From Linepithema humile (Eukaryota; Arthropoda; Insecta; Hymenoptera; Formicidae): DNA of 64,000 nt. The stretch lies in assembly GCF_040581485.1 (NCBI RefSeq), contig NC_090133.1, forward strand, positions 8,990,001 through 9,054,000. Reading direction: 5' to 3'. Shown piece after piece: positions 1-12,560 of this stretch (its first letter is position 1; each line of letters starts with the position of its first letter). The notes below the pieces were generated by a model, which was given only the letters and a program-made list of their open reading frames with translations, had not been told where the DNA came from and ran no database searches. A program made the translations under genes and the position numbers.

Positions 1-2200
1 TGATAGATTGTTCTGACTTACCGAACTGTTGTTAAGAATTTGAATTTTTTACAAATATGTAATATTATAACAATTCTACGACTGAGCAAAAAAGATTTTA
101 CACAACATTTTTTGCGTGCATAAACAAGTTTTTCTTTGAAATAATGCAAAAATAATTATTTATGTTTTTCAAATAAAACTGTTCTGTGTGTCATAATAAC
201 CATATTAAAGGAAATTACGCTCACTGTTTCGAATTTATTGGTTCTACAAAAAACGCAATTAATACACTCATCGAAGAAGGATAAATATGCGCGCGCTAGC
301 ATTTCTGTACCAGACGCGCACGTATTTAGATATGTTACTGTCGCCGTCGTATTGTGAAGACGTTCGATTTGTATTTCATATAAAACCACAATGATTTTAA
401 TCTCGATACCTGCAATTTATTCGTACCAGCTTTATTGTTTTATGTAGTTAAACACTTGTAATATCAATTTTTTCAATATCGTTCTTCTTATTTAAAGGTG
501 CATATCATGTGACAGTATGTACACGTGTCTAGAAAGTGATTGTCGATGAAATCGGCGACGGCAAGCTCTAATAACGCAAATCTGTGTGATGCACTCAAAT
601 GCACAATTGACGTTAATACCTCGCTTACTAATTTCCAGGTATCGTTGCTTTGTATTCTAGGAAACTACTGTATATAAATATATGTATATCAAGGAAGCGT
701 ATGATGAACAAGAAAATAATTAATTTGGCGGATTTTATCCCCGAGAGCATCGAATGCGCTATTGGCCCTTCATTCTTCGAAAAAATATTGCGTGAAAAAA
801 CTCAACAAGGTAAATGGTGCATCATAGAATTTTTTATCAAGTTTCCTAAAATATATCCTTATCGAATTGAGATGTATTGCAGCACCTTCGATTCTGAAAT
901 ATAATTTTATAAACTTTGATTAGTGGTTTAATCATTATTATTACCTCGATATTGAACAATAAAAAAGACATATGACATATATCGTATTCTTTTCGTTGAG
1001 ACACGCAAAATATATTCAAATTTCAGTGTTAAAAATATTTATTTCAAAGTTACAGTAGTACTAATAATATTCTTGCTACGTTGTTTAAAGCGCTGAAAGT
1101 TTCTGTCGTAAAATTAAGCCAACTATTACATTTTACTACAAAATTCGACATTATTGTGTATTTGCATCCATCAAATCCTAATTTTGTGACGCTTGCACAT
1201 GTATTTCTTGTAACAGAACGCATATAAATAAATGCAACGTCGTTCTGCCAATTTGTTCAATAAAATTGTTTATTATCTGCGAAAAAATATTAACGTCCTT
1301 TATAAAAAATTTGTGTATATATTAAATTTTATTATAATAAAAAACAATTATTTTTAATAAGTTTACAAGCAAAATAAATGCAAGATGCAAATTTAATTAA
1401 AAATATGCATCAACCACCTACTAATTAGCAAAAGTATAAGAAAATATTGAAGAAATTAAACAAATATTATACTAATGATTTGTCTTGGATATTTTTTTAA
1501 AAATAAAATTATGAAATTTGTTAAAAAATGGCATATTATTAATGCGTTGTAAAACGCATTGTTTGCACATGTTTTTATTTTAATGAATACATTATTGGTC
1601 ACACATAAATTTAGAAAAATTACTCAAATAATACATTTCAAACATCTCTGGAGAAATTATACCAAGCTGAAGTTAGATAAAGCAAAAGTAAAAAAATGAA
1701 ATAGTATAAATATCTTACAAATGTCGTTCCTACATGAACATCACTGCTCAGTTAAAAAGACATATGTGTTTTATGAATTTATATACAAACTTTATAAATA
1801 TAATATTAAAGAGTACTTTCTTCAATTAATTTATAAAAATTATATATTTATAAATTCAAGGTACGTCTTTGAGATATAAAGTTATAATCTTGTTTATAAC
1901 TTTATAAGAATCAAACTGATATATACAGACGTTGAAGATAATTTTTTTATACATTTCAAATTAATTATGTGATCAAAGTAAAGACTGACATTATTGCTGT
2001 TTGTGGCTCGATCTCAATTCGGTAAAAAAATCGTCATCTCCATTGTCAAAAGAATAATTACATCTATTAAAAAAAAAAAAAAGCTGATTAAAAACATCTA
2101 ATTAATCGATTTTTATTGTCTTATTGTATAAGTAATGAGTACGCCACTCAAAGAAAATAAAAAATTAAAAATACATAACAATATTATAAATACCAATAAA
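1..2200 (-). other. Tandem-unit spacer between an off-window copy and copy 1
   Basis: No supported gene. Bases 1-900 match the 5' flank of the other copies: a GTAAG-type donor on the minus strand near base 20, then the same block seen at 10396-11290, 13945-14840 and 36466-37320. The gene this flank belongs to therefore lies left of the window. Bases about 950-2200 match the 3' flank of the other copies. At about 2140 the pogo insertion site used in copies 2, 4 and 8 is empty. A 77-residue open frame (156-389, minus) and an 84-residue frame (650-904, plus) lie here, but their frames break in sister units, so I do not call them genes. Confidence 0.7.
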
Positions 2201-2206
2201 ACTTAC
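2201..2206 (-). promoter_or_regulatory. Splice donor just downstream of the copy 1 stop codon
   Basis: On the minus strand the stop TAA is followed about ten bases later by GCG|GTAAGT. The same position carries GTAAGT or GTATGT in every copy in the window, so a 3' UTR intron directly after the stop is likely. The stop lies well under 50 bases from the junction, so nonsense-mediated decay would not be expected. The matching acceptor was not located. Confidence 0.5.
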
Positions 2207-2215
2207 CGCACCTTT

Positions 2216-3424
2216 TCAGTTTATTTTACGACTTGTTGACGGTTCGTCGCATGATCTAGGTCTTTTCATTCCTTGTCCTTGCATTACTAAATCATCTCTT
2301 GGTCGTGGATCATTTTCTGGTCCTAGATAATCTTTCCTCATCAAATTTCGACACTTATTGTCGAATATGTGAAAGAATAAGTGTATTGCAGGCATAAAAT
2401 CGAAGTCATGTTCTACACTACATACATTGCAACGTCCTTTAAAATCATCATTACCATCTTCGATTTCTGTCACATATTTGCATTGCCATGTGTAATGACG
2501 AATGTAATTATTATCATTATCATGTAAATGCTTTCTCCAGTCGTTCGTCATTATTGGAAACTTCTTGCTACATATAACACATTGTACATTCTGTTCCAAC
2601 ATAAGATTCCTGAAATTTATCCAATATGCATTTTTGCAATTATTCTCAAGTCCTCGACTTTCCATATTGAAAAGATCGGGTTCTTGAATATATATATGTT
2701 GATTAATGTCTGATGTGTCGATGCTATTAAAAATGTCAAAACACTTTTTACATTCTGCTTGAAATCTTGGTTTTAATTGATATTTTCTTTTCACCCAATT
2801 TATAGCAGTTGTGCGATCATTCCAATCCTTTGTGCCCCAACGGCCACGTTTACATATTTTTAAGAACAACTCCAGTCTACTTAAATTTAGGGCACCTATT
2901 AAAACGGTTATTTTTTCATTAAATGGTAGTCTTTCCGTCCATTTTTCTGAATGAGCCCTTTTAAAATGCAAGAATATGGTTTCTTCAAACGCTATAATTT
3001 CACAGTGTTCACAAAGAATACAATTCGCTAAAAAAATGCAGCCACTCATACTCTCTCTAAAATATTTGAACACCCAGTCATAATCAATGTCGGTTACAAT
3101 TTGTCCATCGTCTGCGCGATGCTGATGATCGAAGGCATCGTCGATGGAAACAAGTTTATCACATACAACACATTTAACATCGTTTGAATCGTCAGTTTTT
3201 CTGAAGTTTCTCCAACGCTCACCTTTATGTGTCTCTTCAAATTGATAAGTGCTTTCATGTTTGCGTTTTATATGATTCTGAAGGCCTTCTGTGCTGACGA
3301 AGTAAAAAGTTTTTTGACACTCCTTACATGTTGCTTGGAAATTTGACAGTGTGTAATTTTTTTTCACCCAATCCCGAACAGTTGGAAGCTTAGGTTGGTT
3401 GACTACGTCCATTGCACGAGACAT
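2216..3424 (-). CDS. Six-knuckle zinc-binding protein, family copy 1
   Basis: Unrecognised protein, 402 residues from the chosen Met. Six Cys-x2-Cys modules are visible: 1, C33/C36/H51/H56; 2, C85/C88/H100/H102; 3, C135/C138/H153/H158; 4, C225/C228/H243; 5, C282/C285/H299/H301; 6, C332/C335/H348/H352. Modules 1-3 and 4-6 are the same three-module block repeated: each begins WVK-x2-Y-x-L and has W-x-NFR before its second module. Module 4 lacks the final His kept in copies 2 and 8. The tail is polar with a basic KRPR patch. The frame stays open up to 3535, but that stretch shifts frame between copies and is probably intron and 5' UTR. The upstream donor here is weakened (GTTAAA in place of GTAAGT), so splicing of this copy may be impaired. 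A nucleic-acid-binding role is plausible from the knuckles but unproven. Confidence 0.75.
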   Translation of the reverse strand: MSRAMDVVNQPKLPTVRDWVKKNYTLSNFQATCKECQKTFYFVSTEGLQNHIKRKHESTYQFEETHKGERWRNFRKTDDSNDVKCVVCDKLVSIDDAFDHQHRADDGQIVTDIDYDWVFKYFRESMSGCIFLANCILCEHCEIIAFEETIFLHFKRAHSEKWTERLPFNEKITVLIGALNLSRLELFLKICKRGRWGTKDWNDRTTAINWVKRKYQLKPRFQAECKKCFDIFNSIDTSDINQHIYIQEPDLFNMESRGLENNCKNAYWINFRNLMLEQNVQCVICSKKFPIMTNDWRKHLHDNDNNYIRHYTWQCKYVTEIEDGNDDFKGRCNVCSVEHDFDFMPAIHLFFHIFDNKCRNLMRKDYLGPENDPRPRDDLVMQGQGMKRPRSCDEPSTSRKIN

Positions 3425-4019
3425 ATTGCGTGTGACTGAACGAGATACTGTCTTCTCGAACAGTGTTTCATAGAAGAGGTCGAAGGAAGAAGGGTATAGC
3501 ATTTTCCTTCCATTCGTACGTAAACATTGATACATTATTCTGATTTAACGAACTGTTATTAAAAATTCTAATCTTTTACAAATATGTAATATTATAACAA
3601 CCCTACAATTAAGCAAAAAAGATTTTACACAACATTTTTGCGTGAATAAACAAGTTTTTCTTGAAATAATGCAGAAATCATTATTTATGTTTTTAAAATA
3701 AAACTGTTCTGTGACATAATAACCATATAAAAGGAATTTACGCTTACTGTTTCGAATTTATTGGTTTTACAAAAAACGCAATTAAAACATCCATTGCAGA
3801 ACGATATACAATATGCGCACTAGCATTTCAGTACCCGACGCGCACGTTTAGAAATGTTCTTGTCACTGTCGTATTGTGAAGACGATCGGTTTGAATTTTA
3901 TATAAAATCACGATGTTTTTAATCTCGATATATGCAGTCGATACATATAATTTTGAGCTGTATTGATTTATATGGTTTAAACACTCGTAATATGGAACAA
4001 ATATTCTTCGGATCTGCTA
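3425..4019 (-). other. 5' flank of copy 1
   Basis: Contains the presumed 5' UTR and short intron of copy 1, then the upstream block common to all units. The 73-residue frame seen upstream of copies 3, 5, 6 and 7 is broken here by small indels. No other gene was seen. Confidence 0.5.
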
Positions 4020-6395
4020 AAACACGCGTTAAAAATTAATGTATCGCGTGCAAAAATAATTTTATCTTCTCATCAACAATATTGGATATATGTATATAAA
4101 AGAATTAAAAAAAAAGAAAGTAACAATTTCTATAGTAAAAAATAAAATAATAATCTCGAATTAGAGATTATTATTTTATTTTAATTAGAATGAGATATTC
4201 CTTGTCAAGTCGTTTCACACTGCACTGTATATAATTCTGACAACTTTAATCATTTATGCCATTCTTTATGTATCATATTAGCTCTTGTATTTTATCGAAG
4301 TAATAAAGAAAAATTAAAAAAAAAAAAAATAAAATAAAAAATATGTAGTCGTTTTTTAAACGATGTTTGCGTTTTATTAATTTGGTACATTTATTTATCC
4401 ATTTGAAATTGCTACGCCTACGCCGTATTGCATATTTTTGTGTCTCGTGTCGTAACGATGAAGTTTATTTTGTATAGTTAGTTTGGACTTTTTTGCTGCA
4501 AATTTAAGTACAAGGTATAAATATATTCACAGAAAAGTAAATTATACAATAAATTCACATTTTTTCATGATATCATTCCGTAACCAGAAAAAATTATAGA
4601 AATTTATTTGCCTGAATTATATATATTTAAGGCAATTTTCGCACATTTTTTAACATGTGTTTGAAATGAAGTAATAACTGAGAAAGACGATAAATAATCC
4701 AATCGCTTTCGTCAAATGCATTTGGTCTATAGCCTTTTTTTATTTTATGCTAAAGGTTTAGTAATGAAGAAACGTTTTAAATGAAGAATCAAATACTTAC
4801 AAAGTTGCGAGATGACCTTTACAGAATAAACTCTTAAAGTGTAACATCATTTCGTAGCTAATTTGGACGTGGTAGTAAACATAATTTGGCACCGATTATT
4901 ACGTTCGTTATTGTTAATTACCAAACAATCATATAAAATTCTAAATACGACAAAATCATTATAATTTTTAGGTTATGAGCAGGGCTATATATAAAATTAA
5001 CATGTGTAACAAAAGAGCGAGCTATTCCACGCGCACTCGGAGTTGCCTTTTGCCCGCGTCAAAAACACCCAACGGGATCATTGTTTCTTAGCAATAAGAT
5101 TATGCGTCGCTGATGATATTTAGAACTTAATATATATATATAATACCCGCGTACATAAACAGTTATTATATATAATATATATTAACAAATATATATTTTT
5201 TTAAATAGACATTAAAATTAAATGGGAAGGAAGTTGCTCAACATTTTAAGAAAACTTCTGAGAACTTTGTTTGAACAAAGTACGCTTGGTCACAATCTAC
5301 TATGATGATCTATTTTATTGTATGATTTATTTTATTGGCGTGTTATATACGTTATCAGTTCCAGAGAGAGATGTAGATAGTTCTCCTCATTATTACTCTA
5401 TAAAACTATTATTCAAATATCATTGAGTCCTTGAATTGTTTCTCCCGGAATCTGTCGATTTCAAAATATTTGACATTTATGCCCGATTCCACCAACGTAG
5501 GTTAACTTTAATCTCTGCTCAACTTACTTTTCACCTTTTTCTAATTTTTATAATTAAAAAAAGATGAAGAGCAAGTTGAACCGAGATTAAAGTTAATCTA
5601 CATTGGTGGAAATGGGCATTAAAGTCTCAGATCTTTTAACTTTTAAAGCTCATCGTCCTTAAAAACACCTGAATTCGTAAATTCTCAAATTCGCAAAATA
5701 TCATAATTGGTCTCTCGAAATCTCAATTCAAAATATTTAATTTTTAGTTTTTGCGAAACATCAGTAGCTCAGATAATGACTTCCTGCACATAATATATCT
5801 TTCTAGGACACTGTGTGAAACATTCGAAACCCTCGAAACGACATGCTGACCTTCGTTCAAACATGATGCCGAATCTCCGCTATCAAATCTTAATTGTTAT
5901 TCCGCGACAAATGTCATGCCATTGAGAAATGCATTATTGCGAAAAAAAGTTGTATTATTTAACTAAGCAATAATTTTAAAATTTCGTCTTGTACGATTAT
6001 CTTACAAGCAAATAATGAAATAATAATTTTCAAATCCCTCAGAAAAGTTAGAAATAAAACTCGTTTAAAGTAAATTCCTCCAAAATCATTTATATTTTTG
6101 TAACGACTAAGCAGAGAAGATTAGAAGACGCAATGAATATTTGTTTCACCTTGTCGTCTTGACTGTTCATCAAGCAATCTGCATTTTTTCAGTCGATATA
6201 CGTTACAATGACGAATCGAGTTTTGCAACTCTAAGTTGTACAAATTATCTTGCAAACATAGAAACATATATCTTTGTGGCAACAAATCAAACCTATCTTT
6301 TATTTATATTACTACATTAATACTAAAATATTAATTACTTATAAATAATATGTATTACAATGAATTTTTAAAATAAAGTTTTACTTATTTAAAAA
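4020..6395. repeat. Long spacer block L, first of three
   Basis: About 2.4 kb inserted between two segments that are adjacent in the short units (for example at 470-500). It recurs at about 18860-21120 and from 62570 to the window end, so it lies only beyond copies 1, 4 and 8. It includes a near-perfect hairpin at 4138-4182 (ATAATAATCTC...GAGATTATTAT). No convincing coding frame was found. A short frame in the second copy (20546-20797) is disrupted here. Confidence 0.7.
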
Positions 6396-8013
6396 TTTGT
6401 ATCATGTGGCAGTGTCTACACATTTCTACAAAAATGATTGTCGGTGAAACCGGCAATGGCAAACTGTGACCACTCAAGTCCGTATAATGCCAAATGCGAC
6501 AACTGACGTTAATATACCGCTTACTAATTACCAAGCATCATTCTTTTGTATTCTAAGAAACTACTATATATGATTGTATATATATCAAAGAAATGTATGA
6601 TAAACAAAAAAATAATTGATTTGGCAGATTCCATCCGAAAGCATCAAATGCGCTAATGACACTACATTCTTCGACAAAATATCGCATAAAAAACTCAACA
6701 AGGTGAATGGTGCATCATAAAGTTTTTTATCATTTTTTCTTAAATATGACCTTATCGAATTGAGATGTATTGCAGCACCTTCGATTCAGAAATATAATTT
6801 CTTAAGTTTTAATTAGTAATTTCATAACTATTATTAACTCCACATTAAACAATAAAAAAGCACATATGACATATATCGTATTTCTTTCGATGAAACTCGA
6901 GAAATATATACGAATGACAGTGTTAACTATATTTTTTGAAAAAACAAGAATCATAATGATATTCTTGCAACGTCGTTTGAAGCGCTGATAGTTTCTGTCA
7001 TAAGATTTAGCCAACTGTTACATTTTACTACAAAATTCGACATTGTGCATTTGCATCCATCAAATTCTAATTTTGTGACGCTTGCACATGTTTTTCTTGT
7101 AACAAAACGCATATAAATGAATGCAACGTCGTTCTGCCAATTTGTTCAATAAAATTGTTTATTATCTGCGAAAAAATATTAACATCCTTTATAAAAAATT
7201 TGTGTATATATTATATTTTATTATAATAAAGAACAATTATTTTAAATAAGTTTACAAGCAAAATAAATGCAAGACGCAAATTTAATTGAAAATATGAATC
7301 TACTACTAATTAGCAAAAATATAAAAAAATATTTAAAAAATTAAACAAATATTATACTAATGATATGTCTTAAATACTTTTTTTAAACAAAATGATAAAA
7401 TTATTTGTTAAAAAATGCCATTTTATTAATACCTTGAAAAACGCATCGTTTGCACATGTCTTTACTTTAATGAATACATTATTGGTCACACATAAATATA
7501 AAAAAGTTACTTGAATAATACATTTCAAACATTTTTGGAGAAATTATGACAAACTGAAGTTAGATGAAGCAAAAGTAAAGAAATAAAATAGTATAAATAT
7601 GAAGATATCTTACAAATGTCGTCCTTACATAAACATCATTGTTCAGTTAAAAAATCTGATTTGTTTTATGAATTTATAAACAAACTTTATAAATGTAATA
7701 TCAAAAAGGACTTTCTTCAATTTATTTATAAAAATTATGTATTTATAAATTCAAGGTACGTCTTTGAGATATAAATTTATAAACTTGCTTATAACTTTAT
7801 AACAATCAAACTGACGTTGAAGATAATTTCTTATACATTTTAAATTAATTAAATGATCAAAGTAAAGGCTGACGTTATTGCAGTTTGTAGCTCGATCTCA
7901 ATTTGCTTATCGTCATCTCCATTGTCTAGACTATAGATACATCTATCAAAAATAAAAAAAAAACTGATTAAAAACATCTGAATATTTGATTTTTATTGTT
8001 CTTATTATATAAG
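6396..8013. other. Tandem-unit spacer, 3' side of copy 2
   Basis: Same block as 510-2140, 10880-12510 and others. A 70-residue minus frame (6802-7014, starting MAKSYDRN) recurs at 11292-11504, 14842-15054, 49710-49922 and 53617-53829. In the units at 900-1140 and 37320-37540 the start Met and frame are lost. No gene is claimed. Confidence 0.6.
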
Positions 8014-8015
8014 TA

Positions 8016-8997
8016 GGGAAGGTGGGGTAAAACGGATTGCGAGGTAAAATGGTCCATTTGCTAGATCTTATTAGTAAGTACCTCTATCTGCTGGATAAAC
8101 ATAAAATTAATTTCCTTTTTGTTGCTTTTGAACTGTTTAAAAATTACGTCATTATATCATAAGACTATTGTGAGTTATAAAGAAACGTCAAATTCTTGCA
8201 AATAGATCTCGTGATCTAATTTCTTAGTATTACATTTTAAGTGACTAAGATTGCAAAACTTAATATTTTTAAATTTTTTTACAAGTTCCATATTTCTGGT
8301 TATTTGGAAGTAATATTTCATCAGTTACATTTGAGAAATAATTTTGATACAGGTAAATAAAAATAAGATAATATTAATGTTGTTATGTGAGGTAAAACGG
8401 ACCAATTTATATATTTGTTCTACTTATACTTTCTACTTATAGTTTTCTGCTTGTATATTTGCTCTGATTTGAGAAATATTTTACATCTCATTTTCTTTCT
8501 TAACAATTTTTTGTTTTATAACCATTTTTCTAGTTGCTAAAGATGCCTAGAAATTATAAAAGAAAATCGAATCGATGTAAATAAAATGAGGAAAATTTAT
8601 ACGAAGCCTTAAAAGTCATTTTAGAAGAAAACATTGGTAAACGAGAAACTGCAAGAAGATAAAATAATTAATGTTAAATTAATTTCTATTCTTATTCAAA
8701 AATATTTAATAAATAATGTATAGTTTTGATTTTGAATTGATGAGTTAAATTATTTCTTGGTCCATATTATCTCGGCTCGGTCCATTTTACCCCACCTATG
8801 GAGTAAAGCAAACCAAAATTAAGTTTTCTAAAATCTTAATAATAATTCAAACTTTTGCAAGATTTGAAAATTTAACATTATGATCTTATAATAAACAATC
8901 TACTGTTTTTTCATACAAAATTTCACTTATTTTTTGTCATTAATATAAAAAATATGGCCATTTTCGCTTAGGGAATCCGTCTTACCCCACCTAGTCC
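8016..8997 (+). mobile_element. Non-autonomous pogo-like element 1
   Basis: 982-bp element flanked by TA (8014-8015 and 8998-8999). Its terminal inverted repeats share GGTGGGGTAA(A/G)ACGGA. Sister units lacking the element read straight through the TA, which confirms the boundaries. At 8543-8662 the plus strand encodes a short peptide starting MPRNYKRKS with ENLYEAL and later KRETARR, resembling the N-terminal Psq/CENP-B-like DNA-binding helices of pogo/Tigger transposases. It is cut by a stop after 13 codons, and no DDE domain follows. It is best read as an internally deleted derivative of a pogo-like transposon. Confidence 0.85.
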
Positions 8998-9084
8998 TAT
9001 ATAATAAGTACGCCACACAAAGAAAATAAAAAATTAATAATACATAACAATATCATAAATACCAATAAAACTTACAGCACCTTT

Positions 9085-10284
9085 TCAGTTTATTTCACGA
9101 CTTGTTGACGGTTCGTCGAATGATCTAGATCTTTTCATTCCTTGTCCTTGCATTGCTAGATCATCTCTTGGTCGTGGATCATTTTTTGGTCCTAGATAAT
9201 CTCTTCTCATCAAATTTCGACACTGACTGTTGAATATATGAAGGAATAAGTGTATTGAAGGCATAAACTTAAAGTCATGTCTTTTATTACATAGAAAGCA
9301 TCTTCCTTTTAAATCATGATTATTTTTAGTGATTGGTTTCACATATTTGCATTGCCATGTGTAATGACGAATGCAATTATTATCATTATCATGTAGATGC
9401 TTTCTCCAGTCGTTCGTCATTATTGGAAACGTATTGCTACATATAACACATTGTACTTCAAGTTTCCATATAAATATCCTAAAATTAATCCAATATGCAT
9501 TACTGTAATCGTTCTTAAGTCCTAGGTTTTCCTCATCATAATAATTGCGATGTTCATCATATAAATGTTCATCAAAGTTTACTGTGTCGATGCTACTAAA
9601 AATGTCAAAACACTTTTTACATTCAGCTCGAAAATTCGATTTAAATTGATATTTTCTTTTCAACCAATTTATAACCCTTGTTCGATGTTCCCAGTCATCT
9701 AATTCCCATTCGCCATGGTCATATATTTTCAAGAACAGTTTCAGTCTTTCTACGACACCTGATAGAGCTGTTAATTTTTCACTGAATGGTGGTCTTTCCT
9801 TCCATTCTTTTAAATGAGCACATTTAAAATGCAAGAATATGGTTTCTGCAAACGTTATAGTTTCATTGCGTTCACAAAGAATACAATACGCTGAAAGAAC
9901 ACTGCCACTAGTCTTTCTAAAATATTTGAACACCCAGTCATAATCAATGTCGGTTAGAATTTGTGTATCGTCTGCGCGATGCTGGTGAATGAAGGTATCG
10001 TCGACGGAATCAGGTTTATCACATACAACACATACAACATCGTTTGAATCTCCAGTTTTTCTAAAATTTTTCCAACGCTCACCTTTATGTGTCTCTTCAA
10101 ATTGATAAGTAGTTTTATGTTTGCGTTTTATATGATTCTCAAGATTTTCTGTGCTGACGAAGTAAAAAGCTTTTTGACACTCTTTACATGTTGCTCGGAA
10201 ATTTGACAGTGTGTAATTTTTTTTCACCCAATTCCGAACAGTTGGAAGCTTAGGTTGGTTGACTACGTCCATTGCAAGAGACAT
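9085..10284 (-). CDS. Six-knuckle zinc-binding protein, family copy 2
   Basis: 399 residues from the conserved Met. This is the most canonical copy. Module 4 keeps the full C-x2-C-x14-H-x4-H pattern (HLYDEH), identical in spacing to module 1, which makes the internal duplication clearest here. All other module ligands are present. The segment between WVFKYF and CILC (RKTSGSVLSAY) matches copy 8 but differs from copies 1 and 4. The open frame runs on to 10395, and the presumed 5' UTR intron lies there. A pogo-like element sits about 90 bp past the stop. Function unknown. Confidence 0.78.
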   Translation of the reverse strand: MSLAMDVVNQPKLPTVRNWVKKNYTLSNFRATCKECQKAFYFVSTENLENHIKRKHKTTYQFEETHKGERWKNFRKTGDSNDVVCVVCDKPDSVDDTFIHQHRADDTQILTDIDYDWVFKYFRKTSGSVLSAYCILCERNETITFAETIFLHFKCAHLKEWKERPPFSEKLTALSGVVERLKLFLKIYDHGEWELDDWEHRTRVINWLKRKYQFKSNFRAECKKCFDIFSSIDTVNFDEHLYDEHRNYYDEENLGLKNDYSNAYWINFRIFIWKLEVQCVICSNTFPIMTNDWRKHLHDNDNNCIRHYTWQCKYVKPITKNNHDLKGRCFLCNKRHDFKFMPSIHLFLHIFNSQCRNLMRRDYLGPKNDPRPRDDLAMQGQGMKRSRSFDEPSTSREIN

Positions 10285-10395
10285 ATTGCGTGTGACTGAA
10301 CGCGATACTGTTTTCTCGAACAGTGTTTCATAGAAAAGGTCGAAGGAAGAAGGGTATAGCATTTTCCTTCCATTCGTACGTAAACATCGATACAT

Positions 10396-12517
10396 TATTC
10401 TGACTTACCAAATTGTTATTAAGAATTCCAATTTTTTACAAATATGTAATATTATAACAACCTTACGACTTAGCAAAAAAGATTTTGCACAACATTATTT
10501 GCGTGAATAAATAAGTTTTTCTTTGAAATAATGCAGAAATCATTATTTCAATTTTTAAAATAAAACTGTTTTGTGTGTCATAATAACCATATAAAAAAAA
10601 TTTATGCCCACTGTTCCAAATTTATTGGTTCTACAAAAAGCGCATTTAATACACTCATTGTGAAACGATAAATATGCGCGAGCTAGCATTTCTTTACCGA
10701 CGCACACGTATTTAGATGTATTATTGTCATCGTTGTATTGTGAAGACGTTTGATTTGTATTTCATATGAAACCACAAAGATTTTAATCTCGATACCTGCA
10801 ATTTATTCGTACCAGCTTTATTGATTTATGTAGTTAAACACTTGTAATATCAATTTTTTCAATATCGTTCTTCTTATTTAAAGGTGCATATCATGTGACA
10901 TTATGTACACGTGTCTAGAAAGTGATTGTCGATGAAATCGGCGACGGCAAGCTCTAATAACGCAAATCTGTGTGATGCACTAAAATGCACAATTGACGTT
11001 AATACCTCGCTTACTTATTTCCAGGTATCGTAGCTTTGTATTTTAAAAAACTACTGTATATAAATATATGTATATCAAAGAAGCGTATGATGAACAAAAA
11101 AATAACTGATTTGGCGGATTTTATCCAAGAGCATCGAATGCGCTATTGGCCCTTCATTCTTCGAAAAAATATTGCGTGAAAAGCTCAACAAGGTAAATGG
11201 TGCGTCATACAATTTTTTATCAAGTTTCTTAAAATATATCCTTATCAAATTGAGATGTATTGCAGCACCTTCGATTCTAAAATATAATTTCTTAAGCTTT
11301 AATTAGTGGTTTTATCACTATTATTAACTCGATATTAAACAATAAAAAAGGACATATGACATATATCGTATTTCTTTCGTTGAAACTCGAGAAATATATT
11401 CGAATGTCAGTGTTAACTATATTTTTCGAAATTACAAGAATCATAATGATTTTTTTGCAACGTCGTTTGAAGCGCTGATAGTTTCTGTCATAAGATTTAG
11501 CCAACTATTACATTATACTACAAAATTCGACATTATTGTGTATTTGCATCCATCAAATTCTAATTTTGTGACGCTTGCACATGTTTTTCTTGTAACAGAA
11601 CGCATATAAATAAATGCAATGTCATTCTGCCGATATGTTCAATGAAATTGCTTTTATCTGTGAAAAAATATTAAGGTCTTTTGTAAAGAACTTGTGTATA
11701 TATTATATTTTGTTATAATAAAGAACAATTATTTTAAATAAGTTTTCAAGCAAAATAAATGCAAATGCAAATTTAGTTAAAAATATCAATTTACTACTAA
11801 TTAGCAAAAGTATGAAAAAATATTGAAGAAATTAAACAAATATACTAATGATTTGTCTTAGATATTTTTTTTAAACAAAATGATAAAATTATTTGTTAAA
11901 AAATGCCATTTTATTAATACGTTGAAAAACGCATCGTTTGCACATGTCTTTACTTTAATGAATACATTATTGGTCGCACACAAATTTAGAAAATATACTC
12001 AAATAATACATTTCAAACATCTCTGGAGAAATTATAACAAACTGAAGTTAGATAAAGCAAAAGTAAAGAAATGAAATAGTATAAATATGAAAATATCTTA
12101 CAAATGTCGTTCTTACATGAACATCATTGTTCAGTTAAAAAATCTAATTTGTTTTATGAATTTATAAACAAACTTTATAAAAATTATATTAAAGAGGACT
12201 TTTTTCAATTAATTTATAAAAATCATGTATTTATAAATTCAAGGTCGTCTTTGAAATATAAATCTATAAACTTGCTTATAACTTTATAACAATCAAACTG
12301 ATATATACAGACGTTGAAGATAATTTTTTTATACATTTCAAATTAATTAAGTGATCAAAGTAAAGGCTGACGTTATTGCTGTATGTGGTTCGATCTCAAT
12401 TCAGCTATCATCATCTCCATTGTCAAAAGAGAGAATAGATACATCTATTAAAAATAAAGAATAATACTGACTAAAAACATCTAATTATTCGATTTTTATT
12501 GTCTTATTGTATAAGTA

Positions 12518-12560
<43 letters not shown>

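Noticed and set aside
650..904. Plus-strand frame with LADFIPESIE
   Set aside because: Sister units read the same DNA in other frames after one-base indels (LADFIQEHRMRY), so no coding constraint is visible.
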